Made by a program: the position numbers and the translations under genes
The notes under the pieces: model-generated
What the model saw: only the letters and a program-made list of their open reading frames with translations
Told to the model about the DNA's origin: nothing
Database searches by the model: none
From: Tragulus kanchil
Lineage: Eukaryota; Chordata; Mammalia; Artiodactyla; Tragulidae
Direction: 5' to 3'
Assembly: GCA_022376925.1 (NCBI GenBank)
Contig: JAIOJX010000031.1
Coordinates: forward strand, 140,758,854-140,822,853
Length of the DNA: 64,000 bases
In this document: positions 31,074 to 43,876 of the stretch, piece by piece
How the letters are laid out: each line of letters starts with the position of its first letter
How positions within the stretch are numbered: the first letter of the stretch is position 1

Positions 31074-33314
31074 CCCCAGACATTCTTTTTCTTCCTCTCA
31101 CTCGCTCTCTCCCCGTCCCTTTCCCTTGCCTCCTCCCTCCCCCGCTGACTCCCCGAGGAAGGGAAAAATTCAGACTCTCACAAACAAAATATCTGCCATT
31201 CCATCCGCGGGAGAACTGAGGCAGAAGCCCAGAATATCCTGGAAGAAACGCCAGAGCGAGCTGAAGGCCTCGGTTGTTTAATCTGGAAGGCAGTCTTTGA
31301 TGTCACCGTGTTTCGTTTACCCTGGGAAGCTGCCTGCTTCTTGATGGCTAGCTTCAGACTGTGCACATGAAGAGTGGCCGCGTGCCTTCGGGAGCTGGAG
31401 GAAAAGCCCGATCCCTCCCTGGAGGGCAGGCCCGGTGATGCTGCCGCCCCTGCCAAGCCCAGGTCGGGTGGGGAACCTTTTCCAAACAAGCATCAGCAGA
31501 GACATAAGTAATTCTTTGATAACTTCCCAGGAAAGCAGAGGGGGTTGTTGATCCATGCGGTGCCCAGCACAGGGCTGGGAGAGGGAAGCCTCAGGTCTCT
31601 GCTGAAGTCATCCTTAGCCCCAAAGGGCTGGAGCTCTTACCCGGCGGCCCTGCCCGCCGCCTGTGTCCTGGATGTGTCTTTGGCTGAGGGCTCCAAGGAA
31701 CTGCTCTGGGTTTCACTTTCCTTACTTGCTGAGCCGTGTGGGCTGTGTGCGGCTGCCCTGACATTTTTCAGAGGACCCCAGGGTACTGACCGGGTGGGCT
31801 TGACAGTGGCAGGGCTTCTCGGCTGAAGAATCCCTCCGTCCTCGGGGCCTTGGATCTTCTGGTGGAGAAATAGGATACAATGTATTGCCTTCGTTACAAT
31901 TTAGAAACTATGTATTCAGTGCATTCTATTCAAGTGATTCACACATCCCTGCAATGGAAATTGAGTGCTTGCTTTACACCAGGTATACATCTGCTCTGTC
32001 TGTAGAGGGTGGTCCTTGTTTTCACGAACCTTGCGCTCTAGTAGGAAAACGACGTGTTTTAAAAGCCAATGACTCAGCCTAAGTTGTGATTTATGCCTCA
32101 AAGGAGAAGTGCTGGGTGCTTTGAGAACACTTAATGGGAATCAGACCTAATCTGGGTGGCTGTTCATTCCTCAGATAGTTGAATCTCTCCTTTTCGGGCC
32201 CCCCAGACATTCTTTTCTTCCTCTCACTCGCTCCCTCCCCGTCCCTTTCCCTTGCCTCCTCCCTCCCCCGCTGACTCCCCGAGGAAGGGAAAAATTCAGA
32301 CTCTCACAAACAAAATATCTGCCATTCCATCCGCGGGAGAACTGAGGCAGAAGCCCAGAATATCCTGGAAGAAACGCCAGAGCGAGCTGAAGGCCTCGGT
32401 TGTTTAATCTGGAAGGCAGTCTTTGATGTCACCGTGTTTCGTTTACCCTGGGAAGCTGCCTGCTTCTTGATGGCTAGCTTCAGACTGTGCACATGAAGAG
32501 TGGCCGCGTGCCTTCGGGAGCTGGAGGAAAAGCCCGATCCCTCCCTGGAGGGCAGGCCCGGTGATGCTGCCGCCCCTGCCAAGCCCAGGTCGGGTGGGGA
32601 ACCTTTTCCAAACAAGCATCAGCAGAGACATAAGTAATTCTTTGATAACTTCCCAGGAAAGCAGAGGGGGTTGTTGATCCATGCGGTGCCCAGCACAGGG
32701 CTGGGAGAGGGAAGCCTCAGGTCTCTGCTGAAGTCATCCTTAGCCCCAAAGGGCTGGAGCTCTTACCCGGCGGCCCTGCCCGCCGGCCTGTGTCCTGGAT
32801 GTGTCTTTGGCTAGAGGGCTCCAAGGAACTGCTCTGGGTTTCACTTTCCTTACTTGCTGAGCCGTGTGGGCTGTGTGCGGCTGCCCTGACATTTTTCAGA
32901 GGACCCCAGGGTACTGACCGGGTGGGCTTGACAGTGGCAGGGCTTCTCGGCTGAAGAATCCCTCCGTCCTCGGGGCCTTGGATCTTCTGGTGGAGAAATA
33001 GGATACAATGTATTGCCTTCGTTACAATTTAGAAACTATGTATTCAGTGCATTCTATTCAAGTGATTCACACATCCCTGCAATGGAAATTGAGTGCTTGC
33101 TTTACACCAGGTATACATCTGCTCTGTCTGTAGAGGGTGGTCCTTGTTTTCACGAACCTTGCGCTCTAGTAGGAAAACGTACGTGTTTTAAAAAGCCAAT
33201 GACTCAGCCTAAGTTGTGATTTATGCCTCAAAGGAGAAGTGCTGGGTGCTCTGAGAACACTTAATGGGAATCAGACCTAATCTGGGTGGCTGTTCATTCC
33301 TCAGATAGTTGAAT
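31074..33314. repeat. Direct tandem duplication 8 (about 1,127-bp unit)
   Basis: The unit starting ccccagacattc at 31074 restarts at 32201 and ends at about 33314. Copy 2 has a T lost and a changed base near its start, and single-base gains near 32785, 32814 and 33180. The interior is otherwise the same. Confidence 0.95.
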
Positions 33315-33721
33315 GTGGTCAGGCTGCTGTGGAAACTATGAGGAGCAGAACACGGTTTTTGCCTCCTAGAACTTAGAGTTTAGGGCAACTACACTCTCAT
33401 CTTTGCCTCTCGTCTGTTTTTCTTATCTTATTGCATTGGTTAGAATCTCCCTGACTGATTAATAATGATTAAGTATGATGTTCCTTGTTTGTCTAGTTAA
33501 GAAAGCTTTCTTCATCTCCTGGCTTGCTATGATTTTTAAAACCAAGACTAATTATTGAATTTCATCAGATGCTGTTGAGGTGTTGATGGCGCTGATGAGT
33601 CTTTGCTAAAATAATGTGTGATTTGTACACATGATTCATAGTGTCAAATTGCACTCCTAAACTAAATCTTTCTTGGACATGAGAGATGGCTGCTTTCAAA
33701 TGTGACTATATTCGATTTGCT
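33315..33721. other. Intron 3, AT-rich, nothing recognised
   Basis: This is AT-rich unique sequence directly before a Bov-tA insertion. I recognise no gene. Confidence 0.5.
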
Positions 33722-33722
33722 G

Positions 33723-33938
33723 GGCTTCCCCTGTGGAGCTAGTGGTAAAGAATACATCTGCCAGTGTGGGAGATGTCAGCAACGTGGGTTTAATCCCAGG
33801 ATCGGGAAGATTCCCTGGAGAAAGGAATGACAACCCGTTCCAGTATTCTTGCCTGGAGAATTTCATGGACAGAGAGGTCTGGTGGTGGGCTACAGTCCAC
33901 AGGGTCACAAAGAGCCAGACATGACTGAGCGACTAAGG
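33723..33938 (+). mobile_element. Bov-tA SINE with target duplication
   Basis: The element runs from gggcttcccctgtggagcta to acatgactgagcgactaagg. The direct repeat attcgatttgct occurs just before (ending near 33721) and just after (near 33944-33955), which marks a clean insertion. Confidence 0.93.
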
Positions 33939-34611
33939 ATCTATTCGATTTGCTAATATTTTGCTTTGCTTTGATAGTCATGTTTGAAGTCAGCTCCTGA
34001 ATGGTGACAATATTTAGCAAATGTTAGAGAAAGCTCTGGGTGCCCTGAGAATCCAGATCAGGGAGTGCCAGCTGGCCCAAAGTCATGGGTGGTCTCCAAG
34101 GGGCTGTGATTTAAGCCCAAAGGTGCATGGGGGGACGGGTGGGGGTGAGCAAGGCTAGGAGAGGACACGTGATAGCCAGATGAGTGTTTGCTGGGCTGAC
34201 CCCCTGCATGTGAGAAGGCCCTGTAGTGGAGAGGGCAGTTTGTTTGAGATGCTGATGGAAGTTCATTTGGCTGAAGAGGGGTCCCGACCTGGACCCGGGG
34301 GCCTTCTCAGCCAGCCATGGGGCTTGGTCTTTGTCCAGAGGGGAGATGTGTGTGAGAGGCCAGCAGGACAGAGGTGAGCCCTTTGGTCTGGGGGAAGAAG
34401 GAATGTGGGGATGGGCCCTCCCTTGTAAAAATACTTTGGAGGATAAGGAGGAATCAAGCGACTTATCCTTTGGGCTCAGTGAGAGATTCTGGGAGGCCTG
34501 CATCCGTCCAGGCACAGCGCTCAGTTCTCAAGGGTCACCCAGAGCCGTCTTGAGGAGGCCACCAGCGGGTGAAGGGCCAGGAGAAGTAAAACAGGACATC
34601 AGGCCGTGTGG

Positions 34612-34720
34612 GGTGGTGGTTAAAGACTGAGGATGTGGGAGCTGGATGTCCTGGTTCAGATCCTGCCGCACCATTCTCTGCCCGTGGGACCCTGGGCGTG
34701 GGGCCGAACCTGTCAGCCAG
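34612..34720 (+). mobile_element. MIR SINE remnant
   Basis: The order gtggtggttaaagactgagg, then ggttcagatcctgc and a degraded tgtgggaccctgggcgtggg core, fits the first half of MIR. Confidence 0.65.
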
Positions 34721-34726
34721 GCGTCT

Positions 34727-36908
34727 AGCTGGAAACAGAGACGCTCCAGAGAGTTAAAATGAGACTAGCTTCCAGAGGTACAGGCAGGGTTCCAGGCACC
34801 TTCGTGGGGGGTCCCTGGCCACAGGAAGGAAGCTGCTAGCACCCCTAGGGCAGAAAGAAGCCAGGGAGGACATGTTGGATGTTTTGGATGGGGTGCCTGT
34901 AAGGAATCACAGCTGAGGATGGGTGGAGACCAGGCAGAAGCTATAAAGATGGAGGATTAACTGCAGTCGGAGATGTGGTCTGGAAGTGGTGAGGAGGTGG
35001 GGAAGGAACACCCACCCCAATCTCCCGGCTCCACCCACTTCCTCCCGGGGCCTCCTATTGGCTGAAGTCAGAAGCCAGAGGCTGGGAAGCCCTGGTGAGT
35101 GGTCCGCAGGGTTAGGTAGCTTCCTGGGGGCATAGAGGGACACGGAAATGGGAGAGGGGTAGCGGGTGGGGGTGGGGATGGACATCATCGGCCCTGGGCT
35201 CTTGTCTCCTCGTCTGTGAACCGGGATGATGATACCACCGGCTTCGCAGGGCAGCTGGGAGGACTCAGGCTGTAAAGTGGTTGTAATGTGGGGGGCAGAG
35301 TAAGTGCTCAGTGTTCGTTGGCTCTTACAGTGATAAAACCAGGAAGAGACACAGGGTTAGGGAGATCGGGGGAGGGGTTTTGAAAGAGGTAGGCGTCTCA
35401 CAAGAGTTCTAACGATGGGAACACTCAAACCGGGGATCAGAATCTAAAGGAACCAGAGAAGTCATATTCCCCAAGGAAGCAGGCTGGAGCGGCAGCCCTC
35501 AGGAGGTGTGTGTGTGGGGGGACTCGGTGCCCTGGGAGCGCATGGCCCGTGTCCCGTGGAGCAGCGCCCCTCAGCCCCAGCCAGCTGTTGTCATGTGGGA
35601 ACGTGGCCTGGTATTGCCACATCTTCTGATCCTTAAGAGAATCCAGCCATCTGGACTTTTATGTGAAAAATTTCTAATTTAAATTTTATCATCAACTACA
35701 TAAAAATTGTCAAAAACACTCTTTTGGGTGGACCCAGACAGCTGGATTTGGTCTAGCTCAGGGTTGTTGATTTAGACCTACACGATTTGGGTAGGGTATG
35801 ACTGTGTTAGGGAGAATAGTACAGCTGAAAACAGAGAGTTAAAATGAGACTAGCTTCCAGAGGTACAGGCAGGGTTCCAGGCACCTTCGTGGGGGGTCCC
35901 TGGCCACAGGAAGGAAGCTGCTAGCACCCCTAGGGCAGAAAGAAGCCAGGGAGGACATGTTGGATGTTTTGGATGGGGTGCTTGTAAGGAATCACAGCTG
36001 AGGATGGGTGGAGACCAGGCAGAAGCTATAAAGATGGAGGATTAACTGCAGTCGGAGATGTGGTCTGGAAGTGGTGAGGAGGTGGGGAAGGAACACCCAC
36101 CCCCATCTCCCGGCTCCACCCACTTCCTCCCGGGGCCTCCTATTGGCTGAAGTCAGAAGCCAGAGGCTGGGAAGCCCTGGTGAGTGGTCCGCAGGGTTAG
36201 GTAGCTTCCTGGGGGCATAGAGGGACACGGAAATGGGAGAGGGGTAGCGGGTGGGGGTGGGGATGGACATCATCGGCCCTGGGCTCTTGTCTCCTCGTCT
36301 GTGAACCGGGATGATGATACCACCGGCTTCGCAGGGCAGCTGGGAGGACTCAGGCTGTAAAGTGGTTGTAATGTGGGGGGCAGAGTAAGTGCTCAGTGTT
36401 CGTTGGCTCTTACAGTGATAAAACCAGGAAGAGACACAGGGTTAGGGAGATCGGGGGAGGGGTTTTGAAAGAGGTAGGCGTCTCACAAGAGTTCTAACGA
36501 TGGGAACACTCAAACCGGGGATCAGAATCTAAAGGAACCAGAGAAGTCATATTCCCCAAGGAAGCAGGCTGGAGCGGCAGCCCTCAGGAGGTGTGTGTGT
36601 GGGGGGACTCGGTGCCCTGGGGAGCGCATGTCCCGTGTCCCGTGGAGCAGCGCCCCTCAGCCCCAGCCAGCTGTTGCCATGTGGGAACGTGGCCTGGTAT
36701 TGCCACATCTTCTGATCCTTAAGAGAATCCAGCCATCTGGACTTTTATGTGAAAAATTTCTAATTTAAATTTTATCATCAACTACATAAAAATTGTCAAA
36801 AACACTCTTTTGGGTGGACCCAGACAGCTGGATTTGGTCTAGCTCAGGGTTGTTGATTTAGACCTACACGATTTGGGTAGGGTATGACTGTGTTAGGGAG
36901 AATAGTAC
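34727..36908. repeat. Direct tandem duplication 9 (1,085-bp unit)
   Basis: The unit starting agctggaaacagag at 34727 restarts at about 35823 with roughly ten bases missing just inside the start, then stays in register at 1,085. It ends at ggagaatagtaca (about 36908). A MIR remnant (35195-35330, second copy 36280-36415) lies within. The interior differs by only a few single bases. Confidence 0.95.
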
Positions 36909-37794
36909 ATATAAGCAAATATTAAAGTGCCTCATACTTTACATGTATTCTTTACATGTATTATTCGCCTTGTGTATAGCGGAGAAGACAGGCTCAGTGA
37001 GGGACAGTCTTGAGCCCAGCCAGGGAGAGTGGGTTCAGGCTGCCCCCAGGGCAGAGAGTAGGACCCAAGCCAAGGCTGGGAGCTGGGGAGTCACAGATAC
37101 TATGTTTCAATTGGTGCTGAGTGGGGTGGGAGGGCAGGTGGAGTATGTACAGAAGAGGCGTGGTTTGGATCCTTTTATACAGAGGCCCAGAGTGTGCACG
37201 TAGTAGGTGTCTAGAGTGTGATTAGAGAACCAGACTTCCAGGCTCTCCCAGCCGGGTGGCCCTGGTCACCGGAGGGCTCACCGTGGATCCCCAGCTTTCA
37301 CATCTGTGGAATGGGATGTCACAGTTCGTACCTCATGGAGTGGTTCGAAGAGTGAAGTGAGTCCACGCTTGGCAAATCAGGGAGACTACAGCAGATGTCG
37401 CCCCTCCTCGGGCAGCTGTCCAGGGTGATGAGCTGACGCTCACCCCGATGTGGACTGCATCTGATGAAGGAGAAGAACAGGGTGTGGAGAGAGAGAACAA
37501 GGAGGGGTTCTCCTTTGGTTTGGGGAGCTTAGTTGTTGAGACCCCAAAGCATAAATAGCCAAGGGATGAAAGGTTTGTTAAAAACAGCTGAGACAAAGGG
37601 TTTCAGAAGTACAACGGCTGTGAGGCATGATTAGGGAGTCTTTAACCCACTTCTGGGTGTCGCTTAGAACAATCCAGTCTCAGAGATGTGCAAGTAGAAA
37701 TACGTGGTCTAGCACGCAGGTGGGGGCCGCTTGGGGGCTGAGGGGTGGGATGCCATATGTTGCAGAGCCTTTGTTGCAAATCTTTCACAGTTTT
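36909..37794. other. Intron 3 with MIR remnants
   Basis: A MIR-like block lies at about 37215-37365 (ctttcacatctgtggaatgg), and a possible antisense one at 36940-37075. No exon is recognised. Confidence 0.55.
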
Positions 37795-38124
37795 ATTTAT
37801 TATTTATTTATTTATTTTTTAAAGATTTATTTATTTATTTTGGGCGGGGTCGGGTTGGGGAGGGAGGGAAGCGGGTGGGCCACTTCTACTGGTCTTTCAT
37901 TTCTCTATTTTCATCCATCTTTGTTCTTTGGCTCCTGTGGGCCTCTCATCGCGGTGGTGTCTGTCTGTTGCAGAGCGCATGCGCTCGAGAGCTCCGGCTC
38001 GGTGATTGGACACATCAGTCCAGCCGCTCCGCGGCACGTGGGATCTTCCCAGGCCAGGGCTCGAACCGGCGCCCCTTGCACTGCAAGGCGGTGTCCTTAT
38101 CCACTGGACCACCAGGGGAAGCCC
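37795..38124 (-). mobile_element. CHR/ART2-type SINE, antisense, with TTTA-rich tail
   Basis: The TTTA-rich stretch (37795-37840) is the A-rich tail read backwards. The body includes ttggacacatcagtccagcc and the head ends ggaccaccaggggaagccc. It has low divergence, so it is a fairly young copy. Confidence 0.93.
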
Positions 38125-38474
38125 TTTTATTTGTTTTTAACTGATGTCTGATCCCTCCACATTCTGTTCTTTCTAGCTGAGTGGGAACGGGGGGAGAACC
38201 TCTCGGTCCCATGAAAGCCTGGAGCTGATTGGTTGGACTGCCACGTGCTGCCCAAGCCCCCAGCCTTGAGCTTGAGTGCAGCACTGGGGCCCCGGAGATA
38301 GTGGGGCACAGCCTTGGAGATGCCTGTCAGCAGGATGGGCCTGGCCTCCCTCAGGCTCCGAGTGAGGCGGGGGAAGACCCGAACCTCCCCGATGTGTCTC
38401 TAACTCCAGCGGTCTGCACAGGCTGGGGGTGGGGAGGCTCTCACAGAGGCCTTGGCTAATGGGCTCCACCGAGC
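38125..38474. other. Intron 3, nothing recognised
   Basis: This is GC-rich unique sequence between a SINE and duplication 10. Overlapping open frames on both strands show no familiar domain. Confidence 0.5.
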
Positions 38475-40725
38475 AGGTTTGGGAGTGCTCCTTTGGGGTA
38501 CTAAGGCCACGACAGGCCTGGCTTCCAGAGGGAACCTGTTACAGGGCAGTTTTTGACTTGACCTTGTCTTATCCTTCCTTCCCCCAGGGATCTTAGATAG
38601 ACTTCAAAAGCAAAAAGATGATGTCAGAAGACTGCCACAAACCAGGAAGGAGGCTGCCTTTTCAGTGGACATCGGGAGCACTCTCTTACTCCCCTGCCCT
38701 GGAAATCTCAAGGAGCCCCCTGCCTGGGTCAGTCTTGGGTACATGCCCCCTTTCGTGGTATACAGCTCCAGTGTGGCTAAGTGCCCACTGTATGCCGAGC
38801 CCCGTGCTGAACGAAAGGTGTAGCATTGAGCATCTGCTGTATGCAGGGCCCTGGGCCAAGAGCTCTCCCTTCCGCTCAGTCCTCACAGCATCATTATGAG
38901 GCAGGTGCCCTTATGATCCCCGTTTGACTGCTGGGAACACTGAGATTTCAGGGAGATCTGCCTTCTTGCCCAAATACACCTGACTGAGAAGGAGCATCTT
39001 GCTCTAGAAAGATTCAAATTCAGAGCAGTCCGATTCTAAAGCTGTCTTAAATCATTATAGGTGAGGGTTTTTTTTTCCCCTTAAACCGTATGTGATAACC
39101 CCATTCATGACTCTTGAAATCTATGTAGGGACTAATATTTTTAAAAAGTGAAATAGACAAAAACAAAAATAAGAGAGAACATCCTGTGTCGTCATAGTAA
39201 ATGTTGCTTTTTGTAGCTTCCTGTTTATAGACTTGGATGGGCATGTCTATAGATGATAGATAGACATGCGTAAACAGACATGGATGTCCATACCAGTAAA
39301 TAAACAGATCTAAATCTGTGTGTGTCTAAATGCACATCTATACCCAAACCCATATATGCAGAGGCACTCTAAAGCATAATTCATATGGTGGGTTACTATC
39401 AAAGTCAGTTAGAAAGCACTGGGGTCTGGTCCCTGGTTTAGGCTCTGAGTCTGAATGCCTAGTTTCAGGACCTGGCTCTGCTGTTCACCAGCTGTGTGAC
39501 CTTGGGTGAGTTCCCTATCCTCTCTGTGCCTAAGTGTTCTTTCTTGGCCTCAGGGCTTTGGTCTGTTGACAGTTTGGTCAGAACAGATTCTCTCAGTCCA
39601 CTAGGTTTGGGAGTGCTCCTTTGGGGTACTAAGGCCACGACAGGCCTGGCTTCCAGAGGGAACCTGTTACAGGGCAGTTTTGACTTGACCTTGTCTTATC
39701 CTTCCTTCCCCCAGGGATCTTAGATAGACTTCAAAAGCAAAAAGATGATGTCAGAAGACTGCCACAAACCAGGAAGGAGGCTGCCTTTTCAGTGGACATC
39801 GGGAGCACTCTCTTACTCCCCTGCCCTGGAAATCTCAAGGAGCCCCCTGCCTGGGTCAGTCTTGGGTACATGCCCCCTTTCGTGGTATACAGCTCCAGTG
39901 TGGCTAAGTGCCCACTGTATGCCGAGCCCCGTGCTGAACGAAAGGTGTAGCATTGAGCATCTGCTGTATGCAGGGCCCTGGGCCAAGAGCTCTCCCTTCC
40001 GCTCAGTCCTCACAGCATCATTATGAGGCAGGTGCCCTTATGATCCCCGTTTGACTGCTGGGAACACTGAGATTTCAGGGAGATCTGCCTTCTTGCCCAA
40101 ATACACCTGACTGAGAAGGAGCATCTTGCTCTAGAAAGATTCAAATTCAGAGCAGTCCGATTCTAAAGCTGTCTTAAATCATTATAGGTGAGGGGTTTTT
40201 TTTCCCCTTAAACCGTATGTGATAACCCCATTCATGACTCTTGAAATCTATGTAGGGACTAATATTTTTAAAAAGTGAAATAGACAAAAACAAAAATAAG
40301 AGAGAACATCCTGTGTCGTCATAGTAAATGTTGCTTTTTGTAGCTTCCTGTTTATAGACTTGGATGGGCATGTCTATAGATGATAGATAGACATGCGTAA
40401 ACAGACATGGATGTCCATACCAGTAAATAAACAGATCTAAATCTGTGTGTGTCTAAATGCACATCTATACCCAAACCCATATATGCAGAGGCACTCTAAA
40501 GCATAATTCATATGGTGGGTTACTATCAAAGTCAGTTAGAAAGCACTGGGGTCTGGTCCCTGGTTTAGGCTCTGAGTCTGAATGCCTAGTTTCAGGACCT
40601 GGCTCTGCTGTTCACCAGCTGTGTGACCTTGGGTGAGTTCCCTATCCTCTCTGTGCCTAAGTGTTCTTTCTTGGCCTCAGGGCTTTTTGGTCTGTTGACA
40701 GTTTGGTCAGAACAGATTCTCTCAG
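38475..40725. repeat. Direct tandem duplication 10 (1,127-bp unit)
   Basis: The unit starting aggtttgggagtg at 38475 restarts at 39603 and ends near 40725 (gattctctcag). Differences are a few homopolymer changes, for example ttttgac versus tttgac (38550/39678) and the T-run near 39070/40197. MIR-like remnants lie at about 38815-38980 (antisense) and 39455-39550 (sense), and both recur 1,127 bp downstream. Confidence 0.96.
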
Positions 40726-42710
40726 ATTGCCATGGTTGTTGTCTTGTTCACCCACTCCCTTCGCCTAGGGCCTGTGGAGCACCCTTGGGGGACCCTTGTC
40801 CTCTCATCCTGGAAACCAGCCTCTGAGCATGACAGGCCCAGCTGCATCCTGGCCACTGAATCCTTCTGGACAGAACACTGTTTGGGGAAATTCTGAGCCC
40901 AGCCTAGCTATCAAGTGTCTACGGTGACCTCCTCTGGCCTTTGCTGCCTCCTCTCAGAAGGTAGTGAAGAAAAGGTGGATGTCTCAGTTGTCTTTTGCTG
41001 TGTAACAAATTAGTCTAAAACTAGCGACTTAATCATTCGATGATCTGTTTAAGATGATGCAGTTTGAGCAGGGCTTGGCGGAGGCACCTTATCTCCAGCT
41101 CCATGTGGCCTCGTTGGGTTGGCTCAAACAGGGCGGGGCCACCTTCCACGATCCACTTGGCTCTGATGTCTTGACCCCCAGTTCTCTTCCAGGTGCCCTC
41201 CGCCCACATGGTTAGCTTAGGCTTCCTCACAGTATGGTGGTTTCAGGGTAATTGGACTTCTTACTTGGTGGCTGACTTCCCATCAGGCTTCTCTCCTCTG
41301 TCCATGGAATTCTCCAAGCAAGAGGACTGGAGTGGGTTGTCATTTCCTTCTCCAGGGGATTTTCCCAACCAAGGGGTTGAACCCAGGTTTCCTGCATTGC
41401 AGGCAGATTCCTTACCATCCGAGCCAGCAGGGCAGCCCTTGGCCTGATAGCCTGGGGCTTCAAAGTCACCTTAGGTTTTCCAAAAGTAGTCTACCAGGAG
41501 GGAGAATATGGCCTTGCAGAGAGAAACTGCTGAGAGGCTGAGCAAAAAGAAGGCGTCCATTGGATTCTGGGTCCTGGTGGTCGCAGTCTGATTTGGCAGG
41601 AGCTCTCTTGGTGAAATGGCAGCCGAAACTGGGGTCTGGTCCCTGGTTTAGGCTCTGAGTCTGAATGCCTAGTTTCAGGACCTGGCTCTGCTGTTCACCA
41701 GCTGTGTGACCTTGGGTGAGTTCCCTATCCTCTCTGTGCCTAAGTGTTCTTTCTTGGCCTCAGGGCTTTTTGGTCTGTTGACAGTTTGGTCAGAACAGAT
41801 TCTCTCAGATTGCCATGGTTGTTGTCTTGTTCACCCACTCCCTTCGCCTAGGGCCTGTGGAGCACCCTTGGGGGACCCTTGTCCTCTCATCCTGGAAACC
41901 AGCCTCTGAGCATGACAGGCCCAGCTGCATCCTGGCCACTGAATCCTTCTGGACAGAACACTGTTTGGGGAAATTCTGAGCCCAGCCTAGCTATCAAGTG
42001 TCTACGGTGACCTCCTCTGGCCTTTGCTGCCTCCTCTCAGAAGGTAGTGAAGAAAAGGTGGATGTCTCAGTTGTCTTTTGCTGTGTAACAAATTAGTCTA
42101 AAACTAGCGACTTAATCATTCGATGATCTGTTTAAGATGATGCAGTTTGAGCAGGGCTTGGCGGAGGCACCTTATCTCCAGCTCCATGTGGCCTCGTTGG
42201 GTTGGCTCAAACAGGGCGGGGCCACCTTCCACGATCCACTTGGCTCTGATGTCTTGACCCCCAGTTCTCTTCCAGGTGCCCTCCGCCCACATGGTTAGCT
42301 TAGGCTTCCTCACAGTATGGTGGTTTCAGGGTAATTGGACTTCTTACTTGGTGGCTGACTTCCCATCAGGCTTCTCTCCTCTGTCCATGGAATTCTCCAA
42401 GCAAGAGGACTGGAGTGGGTTGTCATTTCCTTCTCCAGGGGATTTTCCCAACCAAGGGGTTGAACCCAGGTTTCCTGCATTGCAGGCAGATTCCTTACCA
42501 TCCGAGCCAGCAGGGCAGCCCTTGGCCTGATAGCCTGGGGCTTCAAAGTCACCTTAGGTTTTCCAAAAGTAGTCTACCAGGAGGGAGAATATGGCCTTGC
42601 AGAGAGAAACTGCTGAGAGGCTGAGCAAAAAGAAGGCGTCCATTGGATTCTGGGTCCTGGTGGTCGCAGTCTGATTTGGCAGGAGCTCTCTTGGTGAAAT
42701 GGCAGCCGAG
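40545..42710. repeat. Direct tandem duplication 11 (1,083-bp unit), overlapping duplication 10
   Basis: The unit starting actggggtctgg at 40545 restarts at 41628 and ends at gaaatggcagccga (about 42710). Register is constant at 1,083. Because it begins inside copy 2 of duplication 10, the block 39419-39598 occurs three times (also 40546 and 41629). Confidence 0.96.
41277..41440 (-). mobile_element. BovA/Bov-tA fragment, antisense (second copy 42360-42523)
   Basis: The element reads ccatggaattctccaagcaa then catttccttctccaggggat and ends gagccagcagggcagccc. It lacks the outer BovA part. The second copy is part of duplication 11. Confidence 0.88.
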
Positions 42711-43596
42711 GTGAGTCTGGCATGGTTCCTGAAGGGACTGAGGAACACTGGCATGGGAGCAGAAGCACATACTTGTGAGAACATCCACAGCTACACTATT
42801 TGAAAGAAGGAAAGCTTGCAGTTATTCAAATACCCATCACCAGGAGACAGGCTAATCATCGGTGGTGCAGCCATTCCATTTTAGGATCTCTCTGGAAACG
42901 GTAAAACCAGGTTGAGTGAGGCCTCCACACTGATAGGAAGGAGTCCCTGAGATGCTGAATGAGCAGAGCAAGAGGAGACCTTCGGTATCAGGTGGCCCTG
43001 TTTTTTTTCACACTATATGGAAGTCTGTTCAGGCCCATGTCCCTGTATGCTGGCAGGTGCATATGGAAATCTCTGGAATAATACCCTGTCAAAGTCTGTT
43101 TTCCTGAGGAGTGCAGTGGTGGGAGATGGTGACGAGAGAAGGAATTCACTTTTCATAGAATCCATTTTTACATGGGTTGATGTTTTCTTCCCCCAGTGAG
43201 CACCTGCAACTTTTGTATTTTTTAAAGAGGCAGTACGTTTAGGAGAAATGAGAAAATAGCACGTGTAGGCAGCTCTAGGGAGAAGGTTTTCTGGGAGGAG
43301 TGGAGAGAGAAGCCGGTAGCTGGAAGGGGATATGAGGTCGGGGTAGATTCGGGGTAGCGCACCTAGGGGTCCCTCCCCTGCCAAGCCCTCTGTTTCTTTT
43401 CAGGCAAAGCCAGGGTTTCCCCAAGCCAGAGTTGTCAAAATCCACAAGGCAGCTCTAGAGGGGTTGTGGTGAAATCAGTGTGACCTTTCTCTGTGCGCAT
43501 GAGTCAGGACCCTTTGCATTTGAAGTCCATCTCAGCTGTTTCATACAGAGGCATGCTACTGGCCTGTGTAACGGGGATGTTGGGGTGAATCGAATT
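42711..43596. other. Intron 3, nothing recognised
   Basis: This is unique intronic sequence with a T-run near 43003-43010. No exon or named repeat was recognised. Confidence 0.5.
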
Positions 43597-43876
43597 TGCT
43601 TAGTTGTGTCCGACTCTTTGTGACGTTATGGACTGTAACCCACCAGGTCCTCTGATGGTGGAATTCTCCCGTCAAAGAGTGGGTTGCCATTTCCTTCTCC
43701 AGGGGATCTTCTCAACCCAGGGAGGAAACCAAGGTTTCCCGCATTGCAGGCGGATTCTTTCTTTACTGTCTAAGCCACCAGGGAAGCCCAAGAATACTGG
43801 AGTGGATGGTCATTCCCTTCTCAGGTCTCCCATGTCACAGGCAGATTCTTTACCATCTGAGCCTCCAGGGGAGCCC
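43597..43876 (-). mobile_element. Bov-tA plus partial second BovA unit, antisense
   Basis: A full antisense Bov-tA (tagttgtgtccgactctttg ... gccaccagggaagccc) is followed directly by a second partial unit (aagaatactggagtggatgg ... gcctccaggggagccc), a dimeric arrangement as in Bov-A2. The second unit is repeated at 44834-44920 by duplication 12. Confidence 0.9.
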
